Below, piece after piece: positions 25,690-35,041 of a DNA stretch of 43,550 nucleotides. The notes beneath the pieces are model-generated. The model had not been told where the DNA came from. It saw only the letters and a program-made list of their open reading frames with translations, and ran no database searches. The translations under genes were made by a program, and so were the position numbers. The stretch is from Tannockella sp964372125 (GTDB taxonomy: Bacteria > Bacillota_I > Bacilli_A > Erysipelotrichales > Coprobacillaceae), in the NCBI GenBank assembly GCA_964372125.1, contig CAYJPL010000016.1:1-43550 (forward strand), read 5' to 3'. Position 1 is the first letter of the stretch. Each line of letters begins with the position of its first letter.

Positions 25690-27180
25690 ATGGAAAAAGA
25701 AAAAACATATATAGCGATTGATTTAAAATCATTCTATGCATCAGTAGAATGTATTGATCGTGGACTAGATCCTCTTACTACAAATTTAGTAGTTGCTGAT
25801 GCTAAAAAAAGTGAAAAATCGATTTGTTTGGCAGTGACACCGACACTAAAGAAATACGGGATTTCATCTAGAGCAAGATTGTTTGAGGTGAATCAAAAAG
25901 TTAGAGAAATCAATAATACTAGAAGACGTAGCGGGGCATTTTTGGGGAAATCTTACGATGATACTGTATTGCAGGATAATAACCGTATACAACTAGATTA
26001 TATTGCTGCAATACCTAGAATGGCGTACTACTTAGACTATAGTAATCGGATATATGAAATATACTTAAAGTATATTTCGCCGCAAGATATCCATGTATAC
26101 TCTATAGATGAAGTATTTATTGATGCCACTAGTTATTTAAACACTTATAAAATGACTGCAAGTATGCTTGCAAAAACAATAATATTAGATATTTTAAAAA
26201 CAACCGGAATTACTGCAACTGCAGGCATAGGTACGAATCTATATTTATGTAAAATTGCGATGGATATTCTCGCAAAGAAAAGTATTCCTGACAAAGACGG
26301 GGTGCTAATTGCATCGCTAGATGAAATGTCTTATCGTACGCTACTATGGGACCATAAACCATTAACGGATTTTTGGAGAGTAGGTAAGGGATATGCAAAA
26401 AAGTTGATGAATGAAGGAATTTTTACAATGAAAGATATCGCAAGGTGTTCAATCGGAGATGAAAAGGATTATTTAAATGAAGATTTATTATATGAGATGT
26501 TTGGTGTTAATGCAGAACTCCTAATTGATCATGCATGGGGATATGAACCATGTACGATGAAAGATATAAAATCATATAAACCGCTAAGTAGTAGTATTGG
26601 TGTAGGGCAGGTACTTGATATGCCATACACATATCCAAAAGCAAAAATAATTGTAACAGAAATGTTGGATGGACTTGCATTAGACTTAGTATCAAAGTCT
26701 ATGGTATGTAATCAACTTACCATAACTATTGGATATGATCGTGAAAATCAAAATTATAAAGGTGATACTCAAATTGATCCTTATGGAAGAACAATACCAA
26801 AACATACTAGAATTACTGTGAATTTTAACCATTTTACTGCCTCTTCAACTTTGTTTCAAAAAGAAGTATTGGAATGCTTTGAAAAAAAAGTTAATAAAGA
26901 ATTAACAGTGCGTAGAATTAATATGTCCGCTAACCATATTAAAGTGGCAACCTCAGTGAGTAATCAAAAAGTATTTACACAAATTAATCTTTTTGATATT
27001 CAAGATGAATCAGATGACCAAAATACAAAAGAGCAATTTGAAAAAGAGAAAAAAATTCAAGAAGCAACATTAAAGTTAAAACAAAAATATGGTAAAAATG
27101 CAGTCTTAAAAGCCATGAATTTACAAGAAGGTGCAAATGCACGAAAACGAAATAAAACGATTGGAGGACATAAAGCATAA
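25690..27180 (+). CDS. Y-family DNA polymerase (UvrX/UmuC-like)
   Basis: A translesion or mutagenic polymerase of the Gram-positive UvrX/YqjW group. Palm motifs AIDLKSFYASVE (first catalytic Asp, D11) and YSIDEVFIDAT (second Asp-Glu) are intact. Helix-hairpin-helix-like and little-finger regions follow to about residue 430, then a charged C-terminal tail with a QINLFDIQ segment that resembles a sliding-clamp-binding motif. Length 496 aa. I chose ATG 25690, since AAGGAGG ends 6 nt before it; the ATG at 25684 touches that site. A YolD-like gene overlaps the end, the usual partner of these polymerases. I saw no clear LexA box upstream. Confidence 0.92.
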   Translation: MEKEKTYIAIDLKSFYASVECIDRGLDPLTTNLVVADAKKSEKSICLAVTPTLKKYGISSRARLFEVNQKVREINNTRRRSGAFLGKSYDDTVLQDNNRIQLDYIAAIPRMAYYLDYSNRIYEIYLKYISPQDIHVYSIDEVFIDATSYLNTYKMTASMLAKTIILDILKTTGITATAGIGTNLYLCKIAMDILAKKSIPDKDGVLIASLDEMSYRTLLWDHKPLTDFWRVGKGYAKKLMNEGIFTMKDIARCSIGDEKDYLNEDLLYEMFGVNAELLIDHAWGYEPCTMKDIKSYKPLSSSIGVGQVLDMPYTYPKAKIIVTEMLDGLALDLVSKSMVCNQLTITIGYDRENQNYKGDTQIDPYGRTIPKHTRITVNFNHFTASSTLFQKEVLECFEKKVNKELTVRRINMSANHIKVATSVSNQKVFTQINLFDIQDESDDQNTKEQFEKEKKIQEATLKLKQKYGKNAVLKAMNLQEGANARKRNKTIGGHKA

Positions 27181-27589
27181 TATGAAAATATCAGATGAAC
27201 AAATGTTAGTAATGAAAAGGCCAACATCAAGATATAGAAAACAAATGTCCATTTCTAATAGATCAGCGCAGTTTGCACCTTTTGCTGCACTATCGGGTCA
27301 TATGCAAGATGTAGTTGAAAGCAACCGGGTTGTAGAAAAGAAAAAAATACTAGATGAAAATAAAAAGGAACAGCTTGACTATAAAATTTCACAAATACTC
27401 CAAAATAATGATTGTTGTAGGGTTATATATTTTTGTAAAGATGCACGTAAAGATGGTGGAGAGTATAAAGAATACGTAGGATATATCAAAAGAGTAGATC
27501 AATATCATCAACATATTGTATTTACAGATTCAATTATTATTTTGATTGATGATATTTATCAAATAGATAGTGTGGAAGAAAATCAATAA
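27137..27589 (+). CDS. YolD-like protein
   Basis: About 150 aa. The segment SISNRSAQFAPFAALSGH and the C-terminal beta-rich half (GEYKEYVGYIKRVD...FTDSIIILIDDIYQID) match the YolD family, which is almost always encoded with a UvrX/YqjW polymerase and thought to modulate it. The start is uncertain: GTG 27131, ATG 27137 (weak AAGGTG upstream) and ATG 27182 (GGAGG 14 nt upstream) are all possible. I took 27137. It overlaps the polymerase gene by 44 nt in another frame. Confidence 0.85.
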   Translation: MHENEIKRLEDIKHNMKISDEQMLVMKRPTSRYRKQMSISNRSAQFAPFAALSGHMQDVVESNRVVEKKKILDENKKEQLDYKISQILQNNDCCRVIYFCKDARKDGGEYKEYVGYIKRVDQYHQHIVFTDSIIILIDDIYQIDSVEENQ

Positions 27590-27606
27590 ACTTGGTTTTC
27601 TTTCTT
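27578..27606 (+). terminator. Terminator of the polymerase-yolD pair
   Basis: Stem GAAAATCAA / TTGGTTTTC (one G-T pair) that includes the yolD stop, followed by T-rich sequence. Confidence 0.65.
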
Positions 27607-27676
27607 TAATGATAATTGTATTTATAAAATACTAGTGTATAATGTAATGGAAAATACATATATATAGGAGCAAACA

Positions 27677-29230
27677 ATGAGTATACTACAAGTAGAAAAC
27701 GTAAGTCATGATTTTGGTGGACGTACAATTTTAGAAGAAGCAAGCTTCCGTTTATTAAACGGTGAACATATTGGATTAGTTGGAGCAAATGGTGAGGGAA
27801 AGAGTACCTTTTTAAATATTATTACCGGAAAAATCACGCCAGATAGTGGAAAAATAGAATGGTGTAAACGTATCACAACTGGATACCTTGATCAACATAC
27901 TTCATTAGAAGCTGGAAAAACAATTCAAGAAGTATTACAAGGGGCATTTTCGTATTATTATGAATTAGAAAAAGAGATGCTATCAATGTATGAACAAATG
28001 TGTGATTGCGATGACGATACAATGGCAAAATTAATGGATGAAGTTGGTGAAATTCAAGATATATTAGACCATGGCGGATTCTATACAATTGATGTGAAAA
28101 TAAAAGAAATCGCAAGTGGTCTAGGTCTAACAAGCATTGGTTTAGACAAGCCGGTAGATGCCCTTTCGGGTGGCCAAAGATCAAAAGTATTACTAACAAA
28201 ATTATTATTACAAAATCCAATGATTTTAATCTTAGATGAGCCTACGAACTATCTAGATGAACAACATATTGAATGGTTAATAACTTTTTTAAAGAATTAT
28301 GAAAATGCATTTATTTTAGTAAGTCATGATATTCCATTTTTAAATCAAGTTATTAATGTTATTTACCACTTAGATCAAGGTGAACTTACACGTTATAAAG
28401 GGGACTATGATTACTATTTACAACAAGTAGAATTAAAGAAAAAACAACAAGAGGCAGACTATAATAAACAACAAAAAGAAATTGCTGATTTAGAAGATTT
28501 TATTGCTCGTAATAAAGCTCGTGTTGCAACTAGAAACATGGCAAGTTCTAGACAAAAAAAGCTTGATAAGATGGATTTGATTTCAAAACCAAAATCGAAG
28601 CTGAAACCTACATTTAAATTTGTGGAAGCTAGAACACCTGGAAAAGTGCTTTTTTCATGTAAAGATTTAGTTATTGGGTATGATACACCACTAACAACAC
28701 CGATATCACTAGAGTTTGAAAGAAACCGTAAAGTAGCTATTAAGGGTGTAAATGGACTTGGTAAAACAACATTATTAAAGACATTAATAGGAATGCAAAA
28801 ACCATATTCGGGACATGTAGAAAAAGATCAATTTGTTGAAATTGGTTTCTTTAAACAAGAAGAGGCTAATGTTTCCAAAACGGCGTTAGATTACTTGTGG
28901 GATGAGTTTCCAGATAGAAATAATGGCGAGATTCGTGGTATGCTTGCTGCATGTGGTTTAACTACTGACCATATCGAGTCCTTGATGAAAGTACTCTCAG
29001 GTGGAGAAAATGCAAAAGTTCGTATTTGTAAGATTATGAATAGGCAAGCAAATGTCCTTGTATTAGATGAACCTACAAATCATTTGGACAGTGATGCAAA
29101 AGAAGCATTGCAAGAAGCAATCAAAGCCTTTAAAGGTGCTGTAATACTTGTAAGTCATGAACCTGAATTTTATCAACCAATTGTTGATGAAGTAATTAAT
29201 TTAGAGGAATGCTCTACAAAAATAATATAA
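27677..29230 (+). CDS. ABC-F family ATP-binding protein
   Basis: A soluble tandem ABC protein (517 aa) that acts on ribosomes rather than in transport. Domain 1 has Walker A GANGEGKST, signature LSGGQRSK and Walker B ILILDEPTN. Domain 2 has GVNGLGKTT, LSGGENAK and VLVLDEPTNHLD. Between them, a charged coiled-coil P-site-tRNA-interaction linker runs at about 245-320 (QQVELKKKQQEADYNKQQKE). No membrane helices. It looks like the YbiT/YkpA housekeeping group, not a clear antibiotic-resistance ABC-F; that assignment is uncertain. It is monocistronic, with its own TATAAT (about 27640) and terminator. Confidence 0.9.
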   Translation: MSILQVENVSHDFGGRTILEEASFRLLNGEHIGLVGANGEGKSTFLNIITGKITPDSGKIEWCKRITTGYLDQHTSLEAGKTIQEVLQGAFSYYYELEKEMLSMYEQMCDCDDDTMAKLMDEVGEIQDILDHGGFYTIDVKIKEIASGLGLTSIGLDKPVDALSGGQRSKVLLTKLLLQNPMILILDEPTNYLDEQHIEWLITFLKNYENAFILVSHDIPFLNQVINVIYHLDQGELTRYKGDYDYYLQQVELKKKQQEADYNKQQKEIADLEDFIARNKARVATRNMASSRQKKLDKMDLISKPKSKLKPTFKFVEARTPGKVLFSCKDLVIGYDTPLTTPISLEFERNRKVAIKGVNGLGKTTLLKTLIGMQKPYSGHVEKDQFVEIGFFKQEEANVSKTALDYLWDEFPDRNNGEIRGMLAACGLTTDHIESLMKVLSGGENAKVRICKIMNRQANVLVLDEPTNHLDSDAKEALQEAIKAFKGAVILVSHEPEFYQPIVDEVINLEECSTKII

Positions 29231-29251
29231 ACCACTTTATGTGGTTTTTTT
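29229..29251 (+). terminator. Terminator after the ABC-F gene
   Basis: Stem AAACCAC / GTGGTTT with a TTTAT loop and T run. Confidence 0.9.
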
Positions 29252-29308
29252 ATATTGGAAATTATTAAAACTAATGGTACTATCATATTATAGAAAAAGG
29301 AGAATACT

Positions 29309-30211
29309 ATGATCTATACAATTACTTTTAATGCATCACTTGATTACATTGTTGATGTTGAAAATTTCCAGATAAACATGACTAATCGTACTTCATACGA
29401 GAGTATGGTAGCTGGTGGAAAAGGAATAAACGTTTCACAAGTACTTGCGAATTTTGATATTCAAAATACCGCATTAGGATATGTTGCAGGTTTTAGTGGT
29501 CAGGAAATTTGTAGACTTTTAGACAAACAAGGTATAAATACAAATTTTATTGAGTTAGAGGATGGGCATAGCCGTATCAACGTTAAGTTAAGAAACATAG
29601 AGGGTACTGAAATAAATGGACTTGGTCCTGTTATATGCAAAGATAAATTAAAGCAACTATTTATCTTTTTAGATACATTAAATGAGAATGATTACTTGGT
29701 ACTTGCTGGAAGTATTCCTGCGAGTATGCCTGATACTATATATCATATGATTATGGAAAGAGTAGCATCAAAAAATATATATGTCATAGTAGATTGTACG
29801 AGTACTTTATTGCTTAATGTACTAGAACTAAGACCATTTTTGATTAAGCCTAATCATCATGAATTAGGTGAACTATTTAATGTAGTAATAAGTTCCAAGG
29901 AAGATGCAATATTCTACGCTAAAAAACTTCAGCAAAGAGGCGCAAGAAATGTTATTGTTTCAATGTCTAAACTAGGTGCAATATTTGTAGGGGAAGATGG
30001 AACAACATTAGAACTAGATGTTCCAAAAGGAAAAGTAGTAAATACTGTTGGAGCGGGTGATTCTATGGTTGCGGGATTTCTAATCGGTTGGCTTGAAAGA
30101 AATAGCTATCAACATGCATTTAAAATGGCTGTATGTGTAGGCAGTGCAAGTGCATATTTAGAGGGATTTGCCACAAAAGGATTGGTAGAACAATTATACA
30201 ATAGTTATTAA
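29309..30211 (+). CDS. PfkB-family hexose kinase (1-phosphofructokinase / tagatose-6-phosphate kinase type)
   Basis: The 300-aa protein has the LacC/FruK pattern: N-terminal ITFNASLDYIV, VAGGKGINVSQVLANF, and the catalytic, anion-hole motif NTVGAGDSMVAGF (Asp as base). It phosphorylates fructose-1-P to fructose-1,6-bisphosphate or a similar hexose phosphate. There is no fructose PTS or FruR gene beside it, so the exact substrate is open and I give no symbol. It has its own terminator, followed by a ROK regulator. Confidence 0.88.
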   Translation: MIYTITFNASLDYIVDVENFQINMTNRTSYESMVAGGKGINVSQVLANFDIQNTALGYVAGFSGQEICRLLDKQGINTNFIELEDGHSRINVKLRNIEGTEINGLGPVICKDKLKQLFIFLDTLNENDYLVLAGSIPASMPDTIYHMIMERVASKNIYVIVDCTSTLLLNVLELRPFLIKPNHHELGELFNVVISSKEDAIFYAKKLQQRGARNVIVSMSKLGAIFVGEDGTTLELDVPKGKVVNTVGAGDSMVAGFLIGWLERNSYQHAFKMAVCVGSASAYLEGFATKGLVEQLYNSY

Positions 30212-30241
30212 AAAGTAATTTATGATGTAAATTACTTTTTT
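30211..30241 (+). terminator. Terminator after the PfkB kinase gene
   Basis: Perfect 12-bp stem AAAAGTAATTTA / TAAATTACTTTT with a TGATG loop. Confidence 0.9.
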
Positions 30242-30293
30242 CATTTTTAGAAAATCGTATACAAAAATCTAAAAGTAAAGTAAAATAGACTTA

Positions 30294-30308
30294 TGTCAAT
30301 AGTTGACA
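30294..30308 (+). promoter_or_regulatory. Inverted repeat upstream of the ROK regulator gene, candidate operator
   Basis: TGTCAA-tag-TTGACA is a perfect 6-bp inverted repeat with a 3-bp centre, 20 bases before the GTG start. Its place between promoter and Shine-Dalgarno fits autorepression. Confidence 0.45.
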
Positions 30309-30328
30309 AAAGAAAGTGAGGGAGAAAA

Positions 30329-31291
30329 GTGTTAGCCGCAACAGCCATTAAAACTAGTAATATTAAAAAAGTTAAAAAGCATTTCTTAACACATATGACT
30401 GGAACAAGAAATGAATTATCGGATGAAACAGATTTATCAAGAGCAACGATAACAACTATTTTACAAGAACTAGTGGAACAAAATTATATTCTGAGAACTG
30501 ATGATCTTAAATCGAATGGTGGGCGAAATATTCAATGTTATACATTGAATAAAGAATATCGATATTTTACTAAGATTGCATTAAAGCTTAATAAGGATAA
30601 AGTTACTGTTTCAATGCAAGTTGTCAACCTAGTAAATGAAGTCGTATTTGGGATGCAAAAGGTATATGATAAGTATGATATATCAGTACTTTTATCAGAT
30701 GTGTTATCGCTAAAAAGCCAACATAGCTTCGATGCAATTATTATTTCGTTACCTGGAATTATAATAGATAATAAGCTATCTTTAAGCGATATAGAAACGA
30801 TACAAAATACAGATATAGAAATGGTATTGCAAGCAAGTATTCAAGTTCCAGTGATTTTAGCTAATGATGTAAATAGTGCAATACTGGGATACGTTAAAGA
30901 AAATAACTTAGAAAACTCTACTGTTGCATTCTTGTATCAACCAGATAATAGCTATAGTGGTCTTGCTTTGTATGCTAATGGGGGATTGCTTAGTGGATAT
31001 AGTAATTTTGCTGGAGAACTTCGTTATTTACCAGGTACTAGTTCTAGTATTGAAGAAAATCATATGCCACCAGAGACCGTCTTACTACGTCAAGTTGCGA
31101 GTGTTATATCAATAATTAACCCTGAAAAGTTTGTTATTTTAAGTCCATACTTGAAAAAAAGAACATTTTGTAAAAATATAGAAGATATGATACCGTGTCA
31201 ACACTTGCCACACTTTGAATATATCATTGCAATGGAAAATTATTCATTGCTTGGAATGTATTCATTATATATAGAAAACATAAATGATTAG
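30329..31291 (+). CDS. ROK-family transcriptional regulator
   Basis: A NagC/XylR-type protein of 320 aa. A winged helix-turn-helix occupies about residues 15-65 (GTRNELSDETDLSRATITTILQ). A ROK (sugar-kinase-like) domain follows, seen in DAIIISLPG, VILANDVNSAILG and YSNFAGELRYLPG. The ATP- and sugar-binding motifs are degenerate, as in regulators. The GTG start has GAGGGAG 5 nt before it. A sugar or phosphosugar is the likely effector; the target may be the PfkB kinase upstream or the PHP gene downstream, but this is inference. Confidence 0.88.
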   Translation: MLAATAIKTSNIKKVKKHFLTHMTGTRNELSDETDLSRATITTILQELVEQNYILRTDDLKSNGGRNIQCYTLNKEYRYFTKIALKLNKDKVTVSMQVVNLVNEVVFGMQKVYDKYDISVLLSDVLSLKSQHSFDAIIISLPGIIIDNKLSLSDIETIQNTDIEMVLQASIQVPVILANDVNSAILGYVKENNLENSTVAFLYQPDNSYSGLALYANGGLLSGYSNFAGELRYLPGTSSSIEENHMPPETVLLRQVASVISIINPEKFVILSPYLKKRTFCKNIEDMIPCQHLPHFEYIIAMENYSLLGMYSLYIENIND

Positions 31292-31301
31292 GAGATAGAA
31301 A

Positions 31302-32192
31302 ATGAAAAATTATATTGATTTACATATGCACTCAAAATATTCAGATGATGGAGAATTCACACCAGAGAGTTTAGTTGAACAATGCCATAAAGCCGGAATT
31401 AAAGTGATGGCAATTGCTGATCACAACAGTGTAAAGGCAAATGAAATTGCTTGTAAGGAAGCAAAAAAATATGGAATTGAGTATATTCCTGCAATTGAAG
31501 CAGATTGCACATACAAAGGTGTTAACCTACATGTGGTAGGTTATGGTATTGATTCAAACAATGCTGAGATTATTGCCTTAGAAAAAAGTGTACATGATCA
31601 AGAATTAGCATCATCAAATGAAAAATTGGAACTAACAAATAAATTAGGTTTTGAATTAACCAAAGAAGATATGAATAAAGTTAGTGATAACGGAGTATGG
31701 ACAGGAGAAATGTTTGGAGAAGTATTACTTGAAAAAGAAAAATACAATAATTATGAATTATTAAAGCCATATCGTGAAGGTGGGAGTCGTAGCGACAATC
31801 CATTTGTAAACTTCTATTGGGATTTTTATGCACAAGGAAAACCATGTTATACAAAAATGAACTTTCCATCATTAAAAGAAGCAATAGAAATTATAAATAA
31901 TGCAGGAGGTGTCGCAGTTCTTGCCCACCCTGGAAATAACTTGAAAGATAAATATGAATTATTCGATGAGATGGTTGATGTAGGAATTCAAGGTGTTGAA
32001 GCATTTAGTAGCTATCATAGCGACGAAGCTTGCCAATATTTCTATAATAAGGGTAAAGAATATAACTTGCTTACAACTAGTGGAAGTGACTATCACGGAA
32101 AGACAAAACCAGCTATTTCTTTAGGTGGATCAAAGTGTACAATTGACCATGACGAAACATACCAACAACTAAAAGAATTGAAATTAATATAA
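31302..32192 (+). CDS. PHP-domain phosphoesterase
   Basis: The 296-aa protein has the four PHP metal-binding motifs: DLHMHSKYSDD, IADHNS, AIEADC and, toward the C-terminus, LAHPGNN and TSGSDYHG. The closest functional relatives are RNase AM/YciV-like 3',5'-nucleoside bisphosphate phosphatases. Here the 100-residue insertion between AIEADC and LAHPG fits that group. It starts 10 nt after the ROK gene with AGGAG and is co-transcribed with it. Confidence 0.88.
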   Translation: MKNYIDLHMHSKYSDDGEFTPESLVEQCHKAGIKVMAIADHNSVKANEIACKEAKKYGIEYIPAIEADCTYKGVNLHVVGYGIDSNNAEIIALEKSVHDQELASSNEKLELTNKLGFELTKEDMNKVSDNGVWTGEMFGEVLLEKEKYNNYELLKPYREGGSRSDNPFVNFYWDFYAQGKPCYTKMNFPSLKEAIEIINNAGGVAVLAHPGNNLKDKYELFDEMVDVGIQGVEAFSSYHSDEACQYFYNKGKEYNLLTTSGSDYHGKTKPAISLGGSKCTIDHDETYQQLKELKLI

Positions 32193-32214
32193 AAAGGGGT
32201 TTCTCCCTTTTTTC
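32191..32214 (+). terminator. Terminator after the PHP gene
   Basis: Stem AAAAAGGG / CCCTTTTT with a 6-base loop and T run. Confidence 0.85.
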
Positions 32215-32314
32215 TATAGAAAAATAGCTATTATTATATACATTTACTATATTTTTGGGTAAACTATAAGTAGCAGAAAGGCTATACCAAAAAGCAGTAT
32301 AGAGTGTATTTAAT

Positions 32315-33148
32315 ATGAAGATAGTAAGTGATACATCTACCCTATATTCACCAGCGCAAGGGAAAGAATTAGATGTCGAGATTTTACCGTTAAATGTAAG
32401 TGCTGGAGACAATAATTATTTAGAATTTGTAGATGTAAGTTCTAATGATTTTTTACAAGAAGTAAAAAAAGGTGCGATGCCAATATCATCGCAACCATCA
32501 ATAGGACATACAGTCGAAGTTTTTGAAAAATATAATAATGAGGATATTTTAGTAATTAGTATGGCAGATGGACTGTCTGGAACATACCAAGGAATGTTGA
32601 GCGCAAAAGAAAGTGTAGTCAATAAAGATAAAATTCATGTTATAAATTCCAAAACTCTATGTGGACCGCATCGATATCTGTTACAAAAAGCGGTATCTTT
32701 AAAACAAAAAGGTGCTACAATAGAAGAAATGATAAAGAAATTACAAGAAAGCATTGAAACAGAAGTTAGTTTTCTAATTCCTCAAGACTTTGGATTTTTA
32801 AAGCGTGGTGGTCGTCTAACACCTATGGCAGCTGGAATTGGTGGACTACTTAAAATAATACCTGTTATGAAAAAAACAGATGATGGAAAGCGTATTGAAA
32901 AATATGCAGTTAAAAAAACAATGCGTGGAGTAACAAAAGGAGTCATTGAGTATTTTAAAGAAAAAGGCGTAAATGAAGATTACATTATTTTCATATCTCA
33001 TGCTGGTGTATTAGAACAAGCAAACGCAATGAAAGCTCAAATGCAAGAAATGTTTGAACAAACAAAGATTAAGTTATATGAATTATCACCGGCATTTATA
33101 ACTCAGGGTGGTCCTGGTTGTATTGCGATTCAAGTGATAAAAAAATAA
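32315..33148 (+). CDS. DegV-family (FakB-type) fatty-acid-binding protein
   Basis: DegV/FakB proteins bind a fatty acid and present it to the kinase FakA for phosphorylation. The family motifs are present: N-terminal VSDTSTLYSP, ISSQPSIGHTVEVF (phosphate/carboxylate-binding Ser/Thr), VISMADGLSGTYQ, LIPQDFGFLKRGGRL and the C-terminal PAFITQGGPGCIAI. Length 277 aa. The ATG at 32315 has no clear Shine-Dalgarno, so translation may be weak. No fakA is in the window. Confidence 0.92.
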   Translation: MKIVSDTSTLYSPAQGKELDVEILPLNVSAGDNNYLEFVDVSSNDFLQEVKKGAMPISSQPSIGHTVEVFEKYNNEDILVISMADGLSGTYQGMLSAKESVVNKDKIHVINSKTLCGPHRYLLQKAVSLKQKGATIEEMIKKLQESIETEVSFLIPQDFGFLKRGGRLTPMAAGIGGLLKIIPVMKKTDDGKRIEKYAVKKTMRGVTKGVIEYFKEKGVNEDYIIFISHAGVLEQANAMKAQMQEMFEQTKIKLYELSPAFITQGGPGCIAIQVIKK

Positions 33149-33151
33149 TTG

Positions 33152-33184
33152 AAAACTCATACTATTTAGTAGTATGAGTTTTTG
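33152..33184. terminator. Bidirectional terminator between the DegV and HAD genes
   Basis: Perfect 13-bp stem AAAACTCATACTA / TAGTATGAGTTTT with a 5-base loop. A run on one side and T run on the other, between convergent genes. Confidence 0.9.
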
Positions 33185-33188
33185 TATA

Positions 33189-34022
33189 TTAAATATATTT
33201 TTCTAATGCAAAAGCTATACCATCTTCATCATTTGATTTCGTTACAAAGCAACAATGATCCTTTACTTCTTGATTTGCATTTTCCATTGCGACACCATAC
33301 TTTGCATATTGCAACATAGAAATATCATTTTGACCATCACCAAATGCAATCATATGCTCTGGAAGAACTCCTTGAGGTTTAAAAATTGTATCTAATGCTT
33401 TAGCTTTATCGATTCCTTTTGCCGTGAATTCAAAGAAAAATGGTGAAGTGAAAACACAATGTAATGTATCTTTAAATGGTTCAGCGATTTTTTCATAATT
33501 AGCTTGTAAATATTCGGGAGTAGCAGCTGTTAATATCTTATTGATTTCAAAGTCAACAAACGCTGATAAGTCTTCTTTTTCACATAGTAAAAAATTCCCA
33601 CCACGTGATTCATATTCAACTACATTAAACGGTTTATTATTTAATGTAATGATATTATTATAAACATTATTTACATACATATACTCACCTTTATCAATCA
33701 TCGGAATAATGTCAAATGATTTTACATGTTCTAATACTGCTTTACACTCTTCAACACTCATTGCCTGGTTAAAAATAATTGTATTTGTTTTGCATTCAAT
33801 TGCACATGAACCATTATAACTTACTAAATATCCATTATACTTTTCCATTTCTAGTTCTTTTGCTAAATCAAGCAATCCCGATGTTGGTCTTCCGGAAGCT
33901 AATACAAGTCGAATACCTTTTCTTTGGGCATCCATCAAGGCATCTTTTGTCTTTTTTGTAACTACTTTTTTTGAATTTGTAAGTGTTCCATCTACATCCA
34001 TAATTATTAATTTGATATCCAT
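33189..34022 (-). CDS. Cof-type HAD-IIB phosphatase
   Basis: The 277-aa protein has the HAD motifs IIMDVDGTLTNS (nucleophile and acid Asp, residues 9 and 11), LASGRPTSG (motif II), the Lys of KGIDKAKAL and AFGDGQNDISML (motif IV). The large central IIB cap marks the Cof/YidA group of sugar-phosphate or cofactor-phosphate phosphatases. Substrate unknown. It is transcribed alone on the reverse strand and converges on the DegV gene. Confidence 0.92.
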   Translation of the reverse strand: MDIKLIIMDVDGTLTNSKKVVTKKTKDALMDAQRKGIRLVLASGRPTSGLLDLAKELEMEKYNGYLVSYNGSCAIECKTNTIIFNQAMSVEECKAVLEHVKSFDIIPMIDKGEYMYVNNVYNNIITLNNKPFNVVEYESRGGNFLLCEKEDLSAFVDFEINKILTAATPEYLQANYEKIAEPFKDTLHCVFTSPFFFEFTAKGIDKAKALDTIFKPQGVLPEHMIAFGDGQNDISMLQYAKYGVAMENANQEVKDHCCFVTKSNDEDGIAFALEKYI

Positions 34023-34195
34023 ATATGTTCCTCATTTTCTATCTATCTATAGAAAATCATACTACAAAAAATAAAATCAGCGATTTATTTTCTAAAAATG
34101 AACAAGATTCTTGTTTTTTATGATGTATAAGAGTTGGAATGGCTTATTAGTAAGTTTTATTAATTGAATGTTTATTAGTAGTTTATTTGATATTT

Positions 34196-34226
34196 AAAAA
34201 CCACGATTTTTCAATCGTGATTTTTA
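34196..34226 (-). terminator. Terminator of the ZIP transporter gene
   Basis: Stem CCACGATT / AATCGTGA (plus-strand reading) flanked by A and T runs, directly beyond the gene's stop codon on the reverse strand. Confidence 0.8.
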
Positions 34227-35006
34227 AAATAGTAATAAACTTATAGCCATTACAAACATTCCTGATATAAGACCATACATAGAAAGATGGTGATTTCCAA
34301 ATTCTTTAGCTGCAGGAAGTAGCTCATCAAGTGAGATGTAGATCATAATACCAGCAACCATCGCAAATAATATACCAAACATTGTATCATTTATAAATGG
34401 CATAAGTACCAACCATCCAATGAGCGCACCAATAGGCTCTGCAAGTCCAGACATAAAAGAATATATAAATGCTTTTTTCTTAGAGTTCGTTGCCTGATAT
34501 ATTGGGACTGATATTGCAATTCCTTCGGGTATATTATGAAGGGCTATCGCAACGACAATACCAATTGCTAGTTCAGGCGCATGTAATGCTGTTATGAATG
34601 TTGCGAGTCCTTCAGGAAAATTATGTATTGTAATTGCTAGGGCACTAGTGAGTCCAAGTTTCATTAACTTTTTTGAATTGTCTTGTTCAAGTGTCTTTAT
34701 TTCATGTGGATTTTGATTTTCAGGGATGAAAAAATCGATTATAGCGATTAATAGTATTCCACCAAAAAATGCAAGTACGGTATAGAGACTGCCAAGCGTT
34801 TCACCATGTGATGATATAAGTGATTCATTTGCTTTGAAAAATATTTCAACCATAGAAACATAAATCATAACACCAGCAGAGAAACCTAAACTAATTGATA
34901 AGAAACGTTTGTTTGTTGATTTTGCGAAAAATGCGATTATACTTCCCACGCCAGTTGATAATCCAGCAAGTAAAGTCAAACCAAATGCAAATATTATTTC
35001 GTTCAT
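34224..35006 (-). CDS. ZIP-family metal transporter (ZupT-like)
   Basis: An integral membrane protein of 260 aa with about eight hydrophobic helices. The signature pair of metal-binding helices reads ITIHNFPEGLATF and VALHNIPEGIAI, as in ZupT. A variable Asn/His/Glu-containing cytoplasmic loop lies between helices 3 and 4 (NQNPHEIKTLEQD). It imports Zn2+ and possibly Fe2+ or Mn2+. AGGAGG precedes the ATG. A strong promoter and a palindrome over the transcription start suggest metal-dependent repression. Confidence 0.93.
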   Translation of the reverse strand: MNEIIFAFGLTLLAGLSTGVGSIIAFFAKSTNKRFLSISLGFSAGVMIYVSMVEIFFKANESLISSHGETLGSLYTVLAFFGGILLIAIIDFFIPENQNPHEIKTLEQDNSKKLMKLGLTSALAITIHNFPEGLATFITALHAPELAIGIVVAIALHNIPEGIAISVPIYQATNSKKKAFIYSFMSGLAEPIGALIGWLVLMPFINDTMFGILFAMVAGIMIYISLDELLPAAKEFGNHHLSMYGLISGMFVMAISLLLF

Positions 35007-35018
35007 AAAACCTCCTAA

Positions 35019-35034
35019 GTTAGCTTGTGCTAAC
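35019..35034 (-). promoter_or_regulatory. Palindromic operator at the ZIP gene transcription start
   Basis: GTTAGC-N4-GCTAAC is a perfect inverted repeat between the promoter and the Shine-Dalgarno, at about +1 to +16. The position is that of a repressor site; a DtxR- or AdcR/Zur-type metal regulator is plausible. Confidence 0.55.
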
Positions 35035-35041
35035 CAAAATT

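Noticed and set aside
27677..29230. ABC-F gene as an antibiotic-resistance determinant
   Set aside because: The linker and overall pattern look like the housekeeping YbiT/YkpA group, with no resistance context such as a leader peptide attenuator.
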